From: Paraflavisolibacter caeni
Lineage (GTDB): Bacteria > Bacteroidota > Bacteroidia > Chitinophagales > Chitinophagaceae
Length of the DNA: 62,982 nucleotides
Direction of reading: 5' to 3'
Assembly (NCBI RefSeq): GCF_025628885.1
Contig: NZ_JAOTIF010000034.1
Coordinates: 1 to 62,982 of the forward strand
Under the pieces are notes generated by a model. That model ran no database searches and had not been told where the DNA came from. It saw only the letters and a program-made list of their open reading frames with translations. The position numbers and the translations under genes are program-made. Shown piece by piece: positions 55,097 to 62,909 of the stretch (position 1 is its first letter; every line of letters starts with the position of its first letter).

Positions 55097-55129
55097 TTAA
55101 AGATGGCAAACTATCTTTGCCATCTTTAA
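55097..55129 (+). terminator. Terminator hairpin that also contains a -7 promoter element
   Basis: Perfect 14-bp stem, arms 55097-55110 and 55116-55129, loop 5 nt. It ends the upstream gene. The sequence TATCTTTG at 55112-55119, across the loop and right arm, fits the TAnnTTTG promoter element and would start transcription about 20 nt before the next gene at 55146. Confidence 0.7.
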
Positions 55130-55145
55130 ATAGCATTGTACGGGT

Positions 55146-55877
55146 ATGAAGTGTTTGAAGTACTCTTTGGTTATCTTGGTTTTAGTATTGGTCAGGTTTT
55201 CTGTTTCAGCGCAGGATACACTTCCAAAGTTTTCAGTTAAAAATGTAGGCAATAACCGCATTATTGTGGGTTGGGTGAATAAATATGAAATGGTGAAACA
55301 AATCAGTATTCAACGAGCGTATGATTCGCTGGGTATCTATAAAACTATTTTGAGTGTAGCCGACCCCAATGCCATTCAAAATGGATTTGCAGATACAAAA
55401 GCAACGAACGACCATATGTACTACAGGCTATTTATCATGCTGGATAAGGGGATGTTCTTTTTCTCACCCGCCAAAAAACCTGTATTAGATACAGCTCGTG
55501 TTGTAACACAAGTAACTGTTGACCCCAAAACCGGTGAAAAGAAGATTGTTGTCATTAATACGCCCTCCCAAACAGATAGCTCAATTATCACACAGCAAAC
55601 CGTGATTAAGAAGCCGGAGTATATTCCTTCTGTATATGTTTATACCAATGGTGATGGATACTTGTTTATCAACCTGCCAGATGCAGATCAGAAAAAATAC
55701 CGGATCAAATTCTTCGAAGAAGACAACACCTTTTTGTTTGAACTGAAAAATATCAAGGAATCCGCGCTAACATTGGATAAAGCAAACTTTATTCACTCAG
55801 GCTGGTTCCATTTTGAATTGTACAACGATGACAAACTGGTAGAAAAGAATAAGTTTTATTTAGCAAGAGATTTCTAA
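55146..55877 (+). CDS. Secreted protein of unknown function
   Basis: A 243-residue protein with signal peptide (LVILVLVLVRFSVSAQ) followed by a region like a fibronectin type III or Ig-like strand set (FSVKNVGNNRIIVGWVNKYE; YYRLFIMLDKGMFFFSPAKK) and a second beta region near the C-terminus. I do not recognise the family. The stop overlaps the convergent lipB end by 4 nt. The promoter may be the element inside the preceding hairpin. Confidence 0.65.
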   Translation: MKCLKYSLVILVLVLVRFSVSAQDTLPKFSVKNVGNNRIIVGWVNKYEMVKQISIQRAYDSLGIYKTILSVADPNAIQNGFADTKATNDHMYYRLFIMLDKGMFFFSPAKKPVLDTARVVTQVTVDPKTGEKKIVVINTPSQTDSSIITQQTVIKKPEYIPSVYVYTNGDGYLFINLPDADQKKYRIKFFEEDNTFLFELKNIKESALTLDKANFIHSGWFHFELYNDDKLVEKNKFYLARDF

Positions 55878-56587
55878 TTGCCTAAAATTTCAACATTAAA
55901 CACCTTTTCAAAGTTTCTCTTTAGCCTGTCTTTTACATCTTCCATATCTACTCCCCTCCCCAGTTCTTCCTGGATGGAAGCAACTTTTTTATTTTGTATG
56001 CCACATGGAATGATATGGTTGAAATAACTAAGATCGGTATTGACGTTTAAGGCAAAACCATGCATCGTCACCCAACGGCTGCACCTAACGCCCATAGCAC
56101 ATATTTTTCGCTCCTTACCTTTTTCCAAAGCATCGATCCAAACCCCTGTCTCGCCTGCAGAACGCCCGCCAACAATGCCATATTCTGCCAGAGTCAATAT
56201 GATCACCTCCTCCAACTCTCTCAGGTAACGGCCAATATCTGTATAAAACTTTTCGAGATCAAAAATTGGATAGCCTACAATCTGTCCTTTTCCATGGAAA
56301 GTGATATCACCTCCCCGATTGGTATGGAAAAACTGAATGCCTCTTTGTTCGCGCTCCGAATCATTGATCAGGACATTTTCCATTTTTCCACTCTTCCCCA
56401 ACGTATATACAGGAGGATGTTCAACAAAAAGCAAATAATTTGTTGTCTTAGAAAAATCTTCCTGTACCACCCCACTCTCAACCGACTTTAACCTTACATT
56501 TTCCTGCAGCAAACGCTCCTGGTATTCCCAGGCAGCTTTATAATCCATTTGACCTAAATCACGAAACAATACCTTTTGCTTTTCCAT
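55874..56587 (-). CDS. lipB: Lipoyl(octanoyl) transferase
   Basis: Moves the octanoyl group from acyl carrier protein to lipoate-dependent enzymes (pyruvate dehydrogenase and relatives). The 237 residues show the family motif NRGGDITFHGKGQIVGYPI, VRCSRWVTMHGFALNV and the catalytic Cys/Lys block PCGIQNKKVASIQEELG. ATG at 56587 is taken; it follows a -7 element by 5 nt. Confidence 0.95.
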   Translation of the reverse strand: MEKQKVLFRDLGQMDYKAAWEYQERLLQENVRLKSVESGVVQEDFSKTTNYLLFVEHPPVYTLGKSGKMENVLINDSEREQRGIQFFHTNRGGDITFHGKGQIVGYPIFDLEKFYTDIGRYLRELEEVIILTLAEYGIVGGRSAGETGVWIDALEKGKERKICAMGVRCSRWVTMHGFALNVNTDLSYFNHIIPCGIQNKKVASIQEELGRGVDMEDVKDRLKRNFEKVFNVEILGN

Positions 56588-56592
56588 AACTG

Positions 56593-56600
56593 CAAATTTA
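56593..56600 (-). promoter_or_regulatory. -7 promoter element for lipB, 5 nt from the start codon
   Basis: TAAATTTG (minus strand, 56600 to 56593) fits TAnnTTTG and is followed by five bases and then the lipB ATG. A transcript from it would begin at or beside the start codon. Confidence 0.6.
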
Positions 56601-56615
56601 CATCCCAATCCCCTT

Positions 56616-56623
56616 TATTTTTG
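56616..56623 (+). promoter_or_regulatory. -7 promoter element for rluD, 6 nt from the start codon
   Basis: TATTTTTG fits TAnnTTTG and is followed by six bases (tggctt) and then the rluD ATG. It faces the lipB element in the same 42-nt divergent gap. Confidence 0.6.
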
Positions 56624-56629
56624 TGGCTT

Positions 56630-57682
56630 ATGGCTTCTGAAGAACAATTGAACTTGCCGGACGATACGGCAGAAAGCAATGACGAGCTTTACGAACGATT
56701 TCAATTTGTGGCTGATAAAGGCCAGGAACCGTATCGTATAGACAAGTTTTTAATGAACCGGATAGAAGGGGCTACCCGCAATAAATTGCAACAGGCAATC
56801 AATACTGGTATGGTGCTGGTCAACGACAAACAGGTCAAGCAGAATTACAAAATAAAAGCCTTTGACAAGATTGTGGTTTACTCTGACATGTCTCCGGAAA
56901 CTACGGATATCGTTCCCGAAAAGATGGATCTGAACATCGTCTACGAAGATGAGAGTATCATGATTATCAATAAACCTGCAGGTATGGTGGTACATCCGGG
57001 AAGTGGAAACTATTCCGGCACCTTGCTTAATGGCGTTGCTTACTACCTGCAACAAAAAAATCCCGGGATCACAGAAAACACACTGCCACGCTTTGGATTG
57101 GTGCACCGGATTGATAAAAATACCAGTGGTTTACTGGTTTTGGCCAAAACAGATAAAGCGATGAGTGCACTGGCAAAACAGTTCTTTGATCATACAGTGC
57201 AGCGGAAATACATCGCACTCGTTTGGGGTGAAGTGGAAAAAGACTCTGGAACTATTATAGCCCATGTGGGTAGAAATCTGCGTTACCGGAAATTATTTGC
57301 AGCTTATCCGGAAGGAGATCATGGTAAAGAAGCTATTACACACTATAAAGTGCTGGAGCGTCTTAATTATGTAACAATTGTAGAATGTAAACTCGAGACA
57401 GGCCGTACACACCAGATTAGGGTGCACATGAAACACATCGGCCACCCTTTATTCAATGATGATTTTTATGGCGGTGATAAAATTGTCAAGGGCACCGTTT
57501 ATGCCAAATACAAACAATATGTAGATAACTGCTTTGCAATTTGCCCACGCCAGGCATTACATGCAAAGACGTTGGGTTTTATCCACCCGGTTACAGGAAA
57601 GCAAATGTTCTTCGAATCGGAATTGGCAAACGATATGAAAGCAGTTATTGAAAAGTGGAGAAATTATATAAAGAAACCCTAA
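56630..57682 (+). CDS. rluD: Ribosomal large subunit pseudouridine synthase RluD-type
   Basis: Isomerises specific uridines of 23S rRNA to pseudouridine. The 350-residue protein has an N-terminal S4 RNA-binding domain (YRIDKFLMNRIEGATRNKLQ), a catalytic core with LVHRIDKNTSGLLVLAKTDK (active-site Asp), and GRTHQIRVHMKHIGHPLFND. The long acidic N-terminal tail before the S4 domain is seen in many Bacteroidota members. ATG at 56630 chosen; the frame reaches 18 codons upstream. Divergent from lipB. The precise uridine targets are inferred from family. Confidence 0.92.
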   Translation: MASEEQLNLPDDTAESNDELYERFQFVADKGQEPYRIDKFLMNRIEGATRNKLQQAINTGMVLVNDKQVKQNYKIKAFDKIVVYSDMSPETTDIVPEKMDLNIVYEDESIMIINKPAGMVVHPGSGNYSGTLLNGVAYYLQQKNPGITENTLPRFGLVHRIDKNTSGLLVLAKTDKAMSALAKQFFDHTVQRKYIALVWGEVEKDSGTIIAHVGRNLRYRKLFAAYPEGDHGKEAITHYKVLERLNYVTIVECKLETGRTHQIRVHMKHIGHPLFNDDFYGGDKIVKGTVYAKYKQYVDNCFAICPRQALHAKTLGFIHPVTGKQMFFESELANDMKAVIEKWRNYIKKP

Positions 57683-57707
57683 TTCATTAAATCCTCCGGA
57701 TTCCTGT

Positions 57708-58646
57708 TCAAAGCTTAAAATCAAACAAGGTAGCTGTAAATGCCCCTCTTTCTCTTTTCTTGAACGCCACATCCCAATCTCCTTTATAGCGAATCACCTG
57801 GGGAACAAGATAATTGCCAAAGTGGGTCATTTGCACTTCCATACTTACATCAAAATCATAGACGCCAGCGTCATAGCTAAGATCATAATTTCGGGCAATG
57901 ATCTCCAGGGTTTTTGGATGAAACCAGGTGGTAATATTATCAAACACGATTTTATCCTTCTTACTGCTGCTTAAACCTGGTTTGGCTTTGATAGAAAAAA
58001 CATAACAAAGCTGCCCTTTGTACTCATCAAGATCTATATTGAAATCGTATAACTGTGCAGCCCCTTTATCAAAAACATCCAGTTTATCCCCAATAAAAGG
58101 AATGCCGGGGATCTTCTTTCCTGGGTTAAAGAACATCATTTTGAGTTGTTCTTTATGTTTCTCAAGGCCTTTTTTTTCTCTCACCTTTCTTTCTACTCCT
58201 TGTACCACGTTCGACTCGCCACACACTTTTCCATGTGTAAAGAACAGGCTTGCATAGAGTTCTGCAGTGTAATAATTCCAATTTCCATCCTCATCACATA
58301 TATCACCATTCTTTTTTTCTTCTAAAACATCCATGGTACGGCAACTGCCTTGCCTGTTTTGTTTCGTTTTGCTTTGAAGCGAAGCCTTCTGGTTGCCCTT
58401 TTTATCGAGCATCCGGATATCATTGAATGAGGTAAAACTCAGAACCCTAAGGTTACGGAAGGCCTTATAAAAAGAAGTGTCGAATCTGACTTGCTTCAGA
58501 AACTTTGGCACATCCAGATCACTGCGAATTACAACTTCACTCAAGCTGATCATCCGGCTCAAAGCTTCGGCATCAGTAGAATCTTTTTGAGCTATCAAGG
58601 GGCAGGAAAAGATAAATGAAACTGCAATGAATATCAGCCGTCTCAT
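57708..58646 (-). CDS. Secreted protein of unknown function
   Basis: A 312-residue protein with signal peptide (MRRLIFIAVSFIFSCPLIAQ). No domain I can name. It has beta-rich regions (VYDFDVSMEVQMTHFGNYLV; KGQLCYVFSIKAKPG) and several Cys residues (SCRTMDVLEEKKNGDICDED). The stop is followed at 57682 by convergent rluD. The start ATG overlaps the stop of def by 4 nt, so the two are translationally coupled. Confidence 0.7.
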   Translation of the reverse strand: MRRLIFIAVSFIFSCPLIAQKDSTDAEALSRMISLSEVVIRSDLDVPKFLKQVRFDTSFYKAFRNLRVLSFTSFNDIRMLDKKGNQKASLQSKTKQNRQGSCRTMDVLEEKKNGDICDEDGNWNYYTAELYASLFFTHGKVCGESNVVQGVERKVREKKGLEKHKEQLKMMFFNPGKKIPGIPFIGDKLDVFDKGAAQLYDFNIDLDEYKGQLCYVFSIKAKPGLSSSKKDKIVFDNITTWFHPKTLEIIARNYDLSYDAGVYDFDVSMEVQMTHFGNYLVPQVIRYKGDWDVAFKKRERGAFTATLFDFKL

Positions 58647-59230
58647 TTTTTTGCAAAAGACATTTTATAATCAACCTTAATATTTCCTTTCACGATGTCA
58701 TCTAATTTTCTCTTGATCAATTTCCTTTTCAATGGAGAAATATGATCGATAAATAATTTACCATCTATATGATCATATTCATGCAGAATAATACGGGCTG
58801 TGATACCAATAAAAGTCCTCGTGTGCTTTACAAAGTTTTCATCCTGGTATTCCAGGGTAACCTCTTCGGCCCTATAGATATCCTCTCTTATTTTAGGAAT
58901 GCTTAAACAACCTTCATTGTACACCCAATCGTCTCCAAGCTCTTCTACAATATGGGCGTTAATAAACGTTTGTTTGATCCCCGGGTCGTCGGGATAGTTT
59001 TCTTCCTCTTTGTCTTTTTCATCCATATTGGCAAAAATCTGTGCACTATCTACAACAAAAAGGCGGATGTCTTTATTGATTTGTGGCGCAGCCAGGCCAA
59101 CACCATTACTTGCATACATAGTTTCCCACATATCCTCTATCAGCTTTTTGAGGTCAGGATACTGCTCATCAATATCATGAGCCACTTTTCGTAATATAGG
59201 ATTTCCGTAAGCTACAATTGGAAGAATCAT
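58643..59230 (-). CDS. def: Peptide deformylase
   Basis: Metalloenzyme that removes the formyl group from new N-termini. The 195 residues include NGVGLAAPQINKDI (motif 1), YNEGCLSIPKIREDI (metal Cys) and ILHEYDHIDGKLFID (HExxH). Motif 1 and motif 3 are canonical. A short acidic insertion (MDEKDKEEENYPDDP) between motifs 1 and 2 is longer than in E. coli. Coupled to the downstream secreted-protein gene. Confidence 0.96.
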   Translation of the reverse strand: MILPIVAYGNPILRKVAHDIDEQYPDLKKLIEDMWETMYASNGVGLAAPQINKDIRLFVVDSAQIFANMDEKDKEEENYPDDPGIKQTFINAHIVEELGDDWVYNEGCLSIPKIREDIYRAEEVTLEYQDENFVKHTRTFIGITARIILHEYDHIDGKLFIDHISPLKRKLIKRKLDDIVKGNIKVDYKMSFAKK

Positions 59231-59368
59231 TCAAATTAGAATTTACAATTTGCATTGTACGACTAAAAGGGTCGAAAGCAAATCACAATAAATATTAAAA
59301 TCAGGTGCAAAAATAAAGGAACAAGGCCTGCAATCAGTTATCATAAATCATAAATCGTAATCCGTCGA

Positions 59369-59776
59369 TTACCTGTTCAAATATTCCTGGAGCATTATGG
59401 TAGCAGCAATTTCGTCCACCAGGGCTTTGTTTTGCCTTTGCTTTTTCTTTAAACCCATATCCAGCATGGCTTGAGAAGCTAATTTGGAGGTAAACCGCTC
59501 ATCTACTTCCTTGATAGGTATCTGGGGAAAAGTCTTTTGAAGCGCTTTGATAAACTTTTTCACTAAGGGGGTAGCATGTGTATCGGAATCATCCCAGTTC
59601 ACAGGCATTCCAATAATGATGAGTTCAACATCCTCTTTTGCTATATACTCCTTAAGGAAAGCCATCAGCTTGGGCGTTTCAACGGTACGCAGGCCACTGG
59701 CTATGATTTTCAAAGGGTCTGTCACAGCCAAACCGGTCCGCTTACCGCCATAGTCAATTGAGAGTATCCGGGGCAT
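59369..59776 (-). CDS. ruvX: RuvX/YqgF Holliday-junction resolvase-like nuclease
   Basis: A 135-residue RNase H-fold protein: ILSIDYGGKRTGLAVTDPLK (first catalytic Asp), IIIGMPVNWDDSD, KEVDERFTSKLA and a C-terminal helix with ALVDEIAATIMLQEYL (last acidic residue). The family is linked to rRNA maturation (16S 5' end) and DNA recombination. It sits 2 nt downstream of the prenyltransferase gene on the same strand. Confidence 0.93.
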   Translation of the reverse strand: MPRILSIDYGGKRTGLAVTDPLKIIASGLRTVETPKLMAFLKEYIAKEDVELIIIGMPVNWDDSDTHATPLVKKFIKALQKTFPQIPIKEVDERFTSKLASQAMLDMGLKKKQRQNKALVDEIAATIMLQEYLNR

Positions 59777-59778
59777 AA

Positions 59779-60720
59779 TTAAGAAGCTGAGATGAATAAG
59801 TCCATGATGACAAATACGGCAAAGACTACGCTGGCAATGCCATTGGCAGTCATAAAAGCCAGGTTTACCCGGCGCAGGTCATTGGGCTTAACAATTGAGT
59901 GCTGATAGATCAGCATGCCACCAAATATCAAAACGCCTATCCAGTACAAAGGCCCAAAATGTCCTAGCCTACCAGCAGCCACCACGCAAGCCGCACTGAA
60001 TAAGTGAAGTGCCTCAGAAACACGGAGGGCTCTGGCCTTTCCTAACCAGGACGGCATGGAATACAATTTCTGCGACTTGTCAAAATCTTCATCTTGCAGT
60101 GAATAGATAATATCGAAACCACTCACCCAAAAAATAACGGCAAAAGAGAACAAAACGGGCAACCAGTGAAACTGACCGGTTACCGCCAGGTACGCACCGA
60201 TGGGTGCCAAAGAGAGTCCTAATCCTAAAACAAGGTGGCAGAGCGGAGTAAATCGTTTGGTATAACTATACCCCAGCACAACGGCTAAGGCCACAGGAGA
60301 AAGAAAAAAGCAAAGTTTATTGATAAAGAAAGTGCAGGCAATAAAGAAAAGACAATTAGCAATCGTAAATATCAGCGCATTTTGGGGTGTTATGATGCCT
60401 TTGGGGATTTCCCGGATTGCAGTCCTGGGATTGAGTGCGTCAAAATGCCTGTCCAGGTACCGGTTAAAAGCCATAGCCGCACTACGGGCAAACACCATGC
60501 ATAGAATAACCAGCAAGAACTTGATCAGAAAACCATTAAAATCAACGGGTATATTATTGCCGAAAGAAACACCAACCACCCCGTTATAGGATTCGCGGAT
60601 ATTCTGAATAATGCTCCTGATATTAATAACTGCCAGGAAAAATCCAATCAGCGCAAATGGCATAGCGAAGATGGTATGAGAAAACTTGATAAGGCTTAAG
60701 TAGTTCTTTATCTTGATCAT
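59779..60720 (-). CDS. UbiA-family prenyltransferase (menaquinone pathway type)
   Basis: Integral membrane prenyltransferase of 313 residues with about eight or nine helices. The two Asp-rich motifs are present: AFNRYLDRHFDALNPRTAIR (NxxxDxxxD) and FDIIYSLQDEDFDKSQKLY. The closest described group is the UbiA/MqnP-like enzymes that add polyprenyl chains in quinone synthesis; here it most likely serves menaquinone. The ATG at 60720 is preferred over a start eight codons upstream. Confidence 0.9.
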   Translation of the reverse strand: MIKIKNYLSLIKFSHTIFAMPFALIGFFLAVINIRSIIQNIRESYNGVVGVSFGNNIPVDFNGFLIKFLLVILCMVFARSAAMAFNRYLDRHFDALNPRTAIREIPKGIITPQNALIFTIANCLFFIACTFFINKLCFFLSPVALAVVLGYSYTKRFTPLCHLVLGLGLSLAPIGAYLAVTGQFHWLPVLFSFAVIFWVSGFDIIYSLQDEDFDKSQKLYSMPSWLGKARALRVSEALHLFSAACVVAAGRLGHFGPLYWIGVLIFGGMLIYQHSIVKPNDLRRVNLAFMTANGIASVVFAVFVIMDLFISAS

Positions 60721-60843
60721 TTGATAAATAATATGCGTATTCAATACATCTGAATAAGGGATAGGATACTCTATTTTGCGAAATTATTCATTACTTCCCC
60801 AATTTTCTACAAAATCCTCCAAAACAACAGATGAGAAAAATCA

Positions 60844-61383
60844 TTACTCAGAGATCCTTGCCCTGACCAATTCCCAAAGCACGACCCCTGCTGCAACGGA
60901 AACATTCAGGGAATGCTTCATGCCCAATTGAGGTATTTCAATACAGCCGTCCGAGAGCGCTATGGTTGACTGCTCTACGCCAGATACTTCGTTACCCAGG
61001 ATCACTGCTATCTTTTGTTGGGCATTGGCAGTGCCGTTAAATTCGTTTAAGGGGATACTGTTTTTGGCCTGCTCTACCGAATAAATGGTATAGCCGTCGG
61101 CACGCAACTCTTCAATGGCTTCTTCGACCTTTTTATAATGTTTCCAGTGAACTGTATCCTCGGCCCCTAAGGCTGTCTTTTTGATTTCTTTATGTGGCGG
61201 GTAGGCCGTGTAGCCACACATATATATGCCAGAAAGTAAAAAGGCGTCGGCTGTACGGAACACACTGCCCACATTGTATGCACTGCGGATATTTTCCAAT
61301 ACGACTACAATCGGCAGCTTTTCCGACTCTTTAAATTCTTCAACCGACTTGCGGTTCAATTCGTCCATGCTCAATTTTCGCAT
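60844..61383 (-). CDS. SpoU/TrmH-family RNA 2'-O-methyltransferase
   Basis: A 179-residue knotted (SPOUT) methyltransferase: motif 1 IRSAYNVGSVFRTADAFLLS, motif 2 VILGNEVSGVEQ and motif 3 PQLGMKHSLNVSVAAGVVLW. Methylates ribose 2'-OH of tRNA or rRNA; target unknown. It has no N-terminal substrate-binding domain of the RlmB kind. About 120 nt upstream of the prenyltransferase on the same strand. Its start is followed outwards by the compositionally odd right-hand region. Confidence 0.93.
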   Translation of the reverse strand: MRKLSMDELNRKSVEEFKESEKLPIVVVLENIRSAYNVGSVFRTADAFLLSGIYMCGYTAYPPHKEIKKTALGAEDTVHWKHYKKVEEAIEELRADGYTIYSVEQAKNSIPLNEFNGTANAQQKIAVILGNEVSGVEQSTIALSDGCIEIPQLGMKHSLNVSVAAGVVLWELVRARISE

Positions 61384-61644
61384 GGCGCAAAGCTAAACCA
61401 ACAAGATGAATGTTGGGAATGGGGATGACGAATGAGGAATTTGAAATTTTGGAGCCACGCAAAGCGGGAAAGGTTTTGAAAATTTGAAAATGGGATGATT
61501 CGAAGGGGGGAGACTGATAATAGATGATAGTTTATTGAGGTGGGATAGGGATATGGAGGTATTGGATATGGGGGTATGGTTGGGCTGAAGAGTGAGGAGG
61601 AAAGGGGAAGAAAAGATGCTTTTTAGAGGCCCAGGAACGAAGGT

Positions 61645-61710
61645 GGCATACTGTTGTCATACTCTAGGTATACTGATGGTATGCTTCAGGTATACTTGAG
61701 GTACGAAGGA
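61645..61710 (+). repeat. Six tandem 11-bp degenerate repeats
   Basis: Consecutive units, in order: ggcatactgtt, gtcatactcta, ggtatactgat, ggtatgcttca, ggtatacttga, ggtacgaagga. Each is exactly 11 bp, with a near-constant first half (ggtatac) and a variable tail. The period equals about one helical turn, so a protein could bind every copy on the same face of the DNA. Confidence 0.8.
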
Positions 61711-61749
61711 TCCCTACCTGGAACCTGAAGGGGAAGCGGACAAAAGCGG

Positions 61750-61769
61750 CCATTTCCTGCCATTTCCTG
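61750..61769 (+). repeat. 10-bp direct repeat
   Basis: The unit ccatttcctg occurs twice back to back (61750-61759 and 61760-61769), with a partial third unit. It is flanked by two related words, aaaagcggcca (61742-61752) and aaaacggccag (61772-61782). Confidence 0.7.
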
Positions 61770-61837
61770 CCAAAACGGCCAGAGGGGTTGGAGGGGTGAA
61801 TGGGCAGCCCTAGCTTTAGGGGGTAAATGGATGAGCA

Positions 61838-62443
61838 ATGAAACAGGTCTATATCAATAGTAAAGAACGGGTGGTGATCAAGGATGGCAAGCAGGTACCT
61901 AGGCTGTTGTTGGGCATGATCCGGGGTACGATTGGGAAGTGCTTTGTGGTGAAGCACTACAGGGGGAACAAGAAAAAGAAGTGGAAGAAAAGGATTGTGA
62001 TCACCAAGTACCCGGATATGAGCAGAATAGTAGCCTCTGAAAAGCAAAGGGTAAGGAGGGATTTGTTTAAGGAGGCGGTGGTCTATGCCCAGTGGATCCT
62101 CTCGGATCCGGAAAGGAAGGAGGCGTTTCGGAAATCACTGCCGAGGAAGAAGAGGAAGCATGTCTACCAGGCGGCTATACGGTTGTATATGAGGATGCAG
62201 GGGGATAAGCAGTGGCTCCGTAAGCAACTGGCGGTGAGAGGCATGATGAGTAGTGGAAGAAGGGAGATGGCGGATGTGAGGGTGGTGAAGGGGGAATGGT
62301 TCATGGGGGATACGGGTAGGCTGAAGGGTTGGGGGCAGGTGGGAGCCTGGAAGGTGGTATGGCAGAAAGAACAGGCTGTGGGGCTTGAGGTGGTAGGTGT
62401 TTTTGGAAAGGAGCCGGGAGGTTTAGAAGTATTGCAGATTTAG
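61838..62443 (+). CDS. Unrecognised basic protein of purine-rich ORF
   Basis: A 201-residue ORF with ATG start. The N-terminal half is strongly basic (KKKKWKKRIV; KEAFRKSLPRKKRKH) and contains LGMIRGTIGKCFVV and ITKYPDMSRIVASEKQRVRR. The arrangement of a Gly-rich start followed by a Gln/Arg helix vaguely recalls the phage-like DUF6266-type proteins, but I am not certain. Codon use differs sharply from the neighbours: purine-rich, high G (gggggatgaaggg-type). There is no signal or membrane segment. It may be mobile or foreign DNA. Expression is not shown. Confidence 0.5.
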   Translation: MKQVYINSKERVVIKDGKQVPRLLLGMIRGTIGKCFVVKHYRGNKKKKWKKRIVITKYPDMSRIVASEKQRVRRDLFKEAVVYAQWILSDPERKEAFRKSLPRKKRKHVYQAAIRLYMRMQGDKQWLRKQLAVRGMMSSGRREMADVRVVKGEWFMGDTGRLKGWGQVGAWKVVWQKEQAVGLEVVGVFGKEPGGLEVLQI

Positions 62444-62653
62444 CAGAGGTTTGGTATGTAAATAGGAATTGGTTGCGTTTTCCATGTTTTCAGATGAGCA
62501 CTACGGATGGGCTCATGCAGATTGGGCAACATCAAAACGCAATGAAATGGCATTGAATCTGAATATGTTAAACGGATTTTGTTTGAAACTGGCATATGAC
62601 GAGATTTGCGTGTTATGGCACATGTTAAGCCAAGCATGCTATAAACTTCAAAA

Positions 62654-62851
62654 TTGAAAACATTATTAAATACCATAAGGATTATCTTAATACTATTAGC
62701 CGCAGCTGACCTGCTTATGTGGGTCACAGCAATTGCAAGTGGCCATAAGCTGCCTAAGGAAACTCATTTGGCATTTATGGAAACATTAATCTTTTTGGTA
62801 CTGTTGTATGGTTTTACCGTTTGGCTAAATAATCGTCTTATAAGGAAATAA
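62654..62851 (+). CDS. Small two-helix membrane protein
   Basis: A 65-residue frame with TTG start, two predicted membrane helices (TIRIILILLAAADLLMWVTA; MLETLIFLVLLYGFTVWL in register, about residues 42-58) and a basic end (NNRLIRK). The stop is followed by a cggtttaaaccg palindrome (62868-62879). Family not recognised; short membrane frames like this are easily spurious, so moderate confidence only. Confidence 0.45.
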   Translation: MKTLLNTIRIILILLAAADLLMWVTAIASGHKLPKETHLAFMETLIFLVLLYGFTVWLNNRLIRK

Positions 62852-62909
62852 AAGGAAGCATGGAATACGGTTTAAACCGCAGTTGTTTTACAAACTTGCA
62901 CGTGCCATA

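Larger units (their letters stand above)
61384..61837 (+). other. Purine-rich, GC-higher intergenic tract with repeats
   Basis: A 454-nt gap. The first part is a purine-rich stretch (plus strand) rich in ggg and gga words, including relatives of the gaatg words seen in other intergenic gaps. The second part holds six 11-bp repeats (61645-61710) and a 10-bp direct repeat (61750-61769). No promoter of the TAnnTTTG kind was seen before the ORF at 61838. Confidence 0.7.

Noticed and set aside
61645-61710. CRISPR array
   Set aside because: Repeats are only 11 bp, contiguous without spacers, and no cas gene is present.
62469-62657. 62-codon plus-strand frame between the basic ORF and the membrane protein
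   Set aside because: TTG start, no domain or signal, and it overlaps the next frame; likely chance.
62440-62727. 95-codon minus-strand frame near the right end
   Set aside because: It overlaps the two-helix membrane frame on the other strand, has no motif, and its composition follows the opposite reading.
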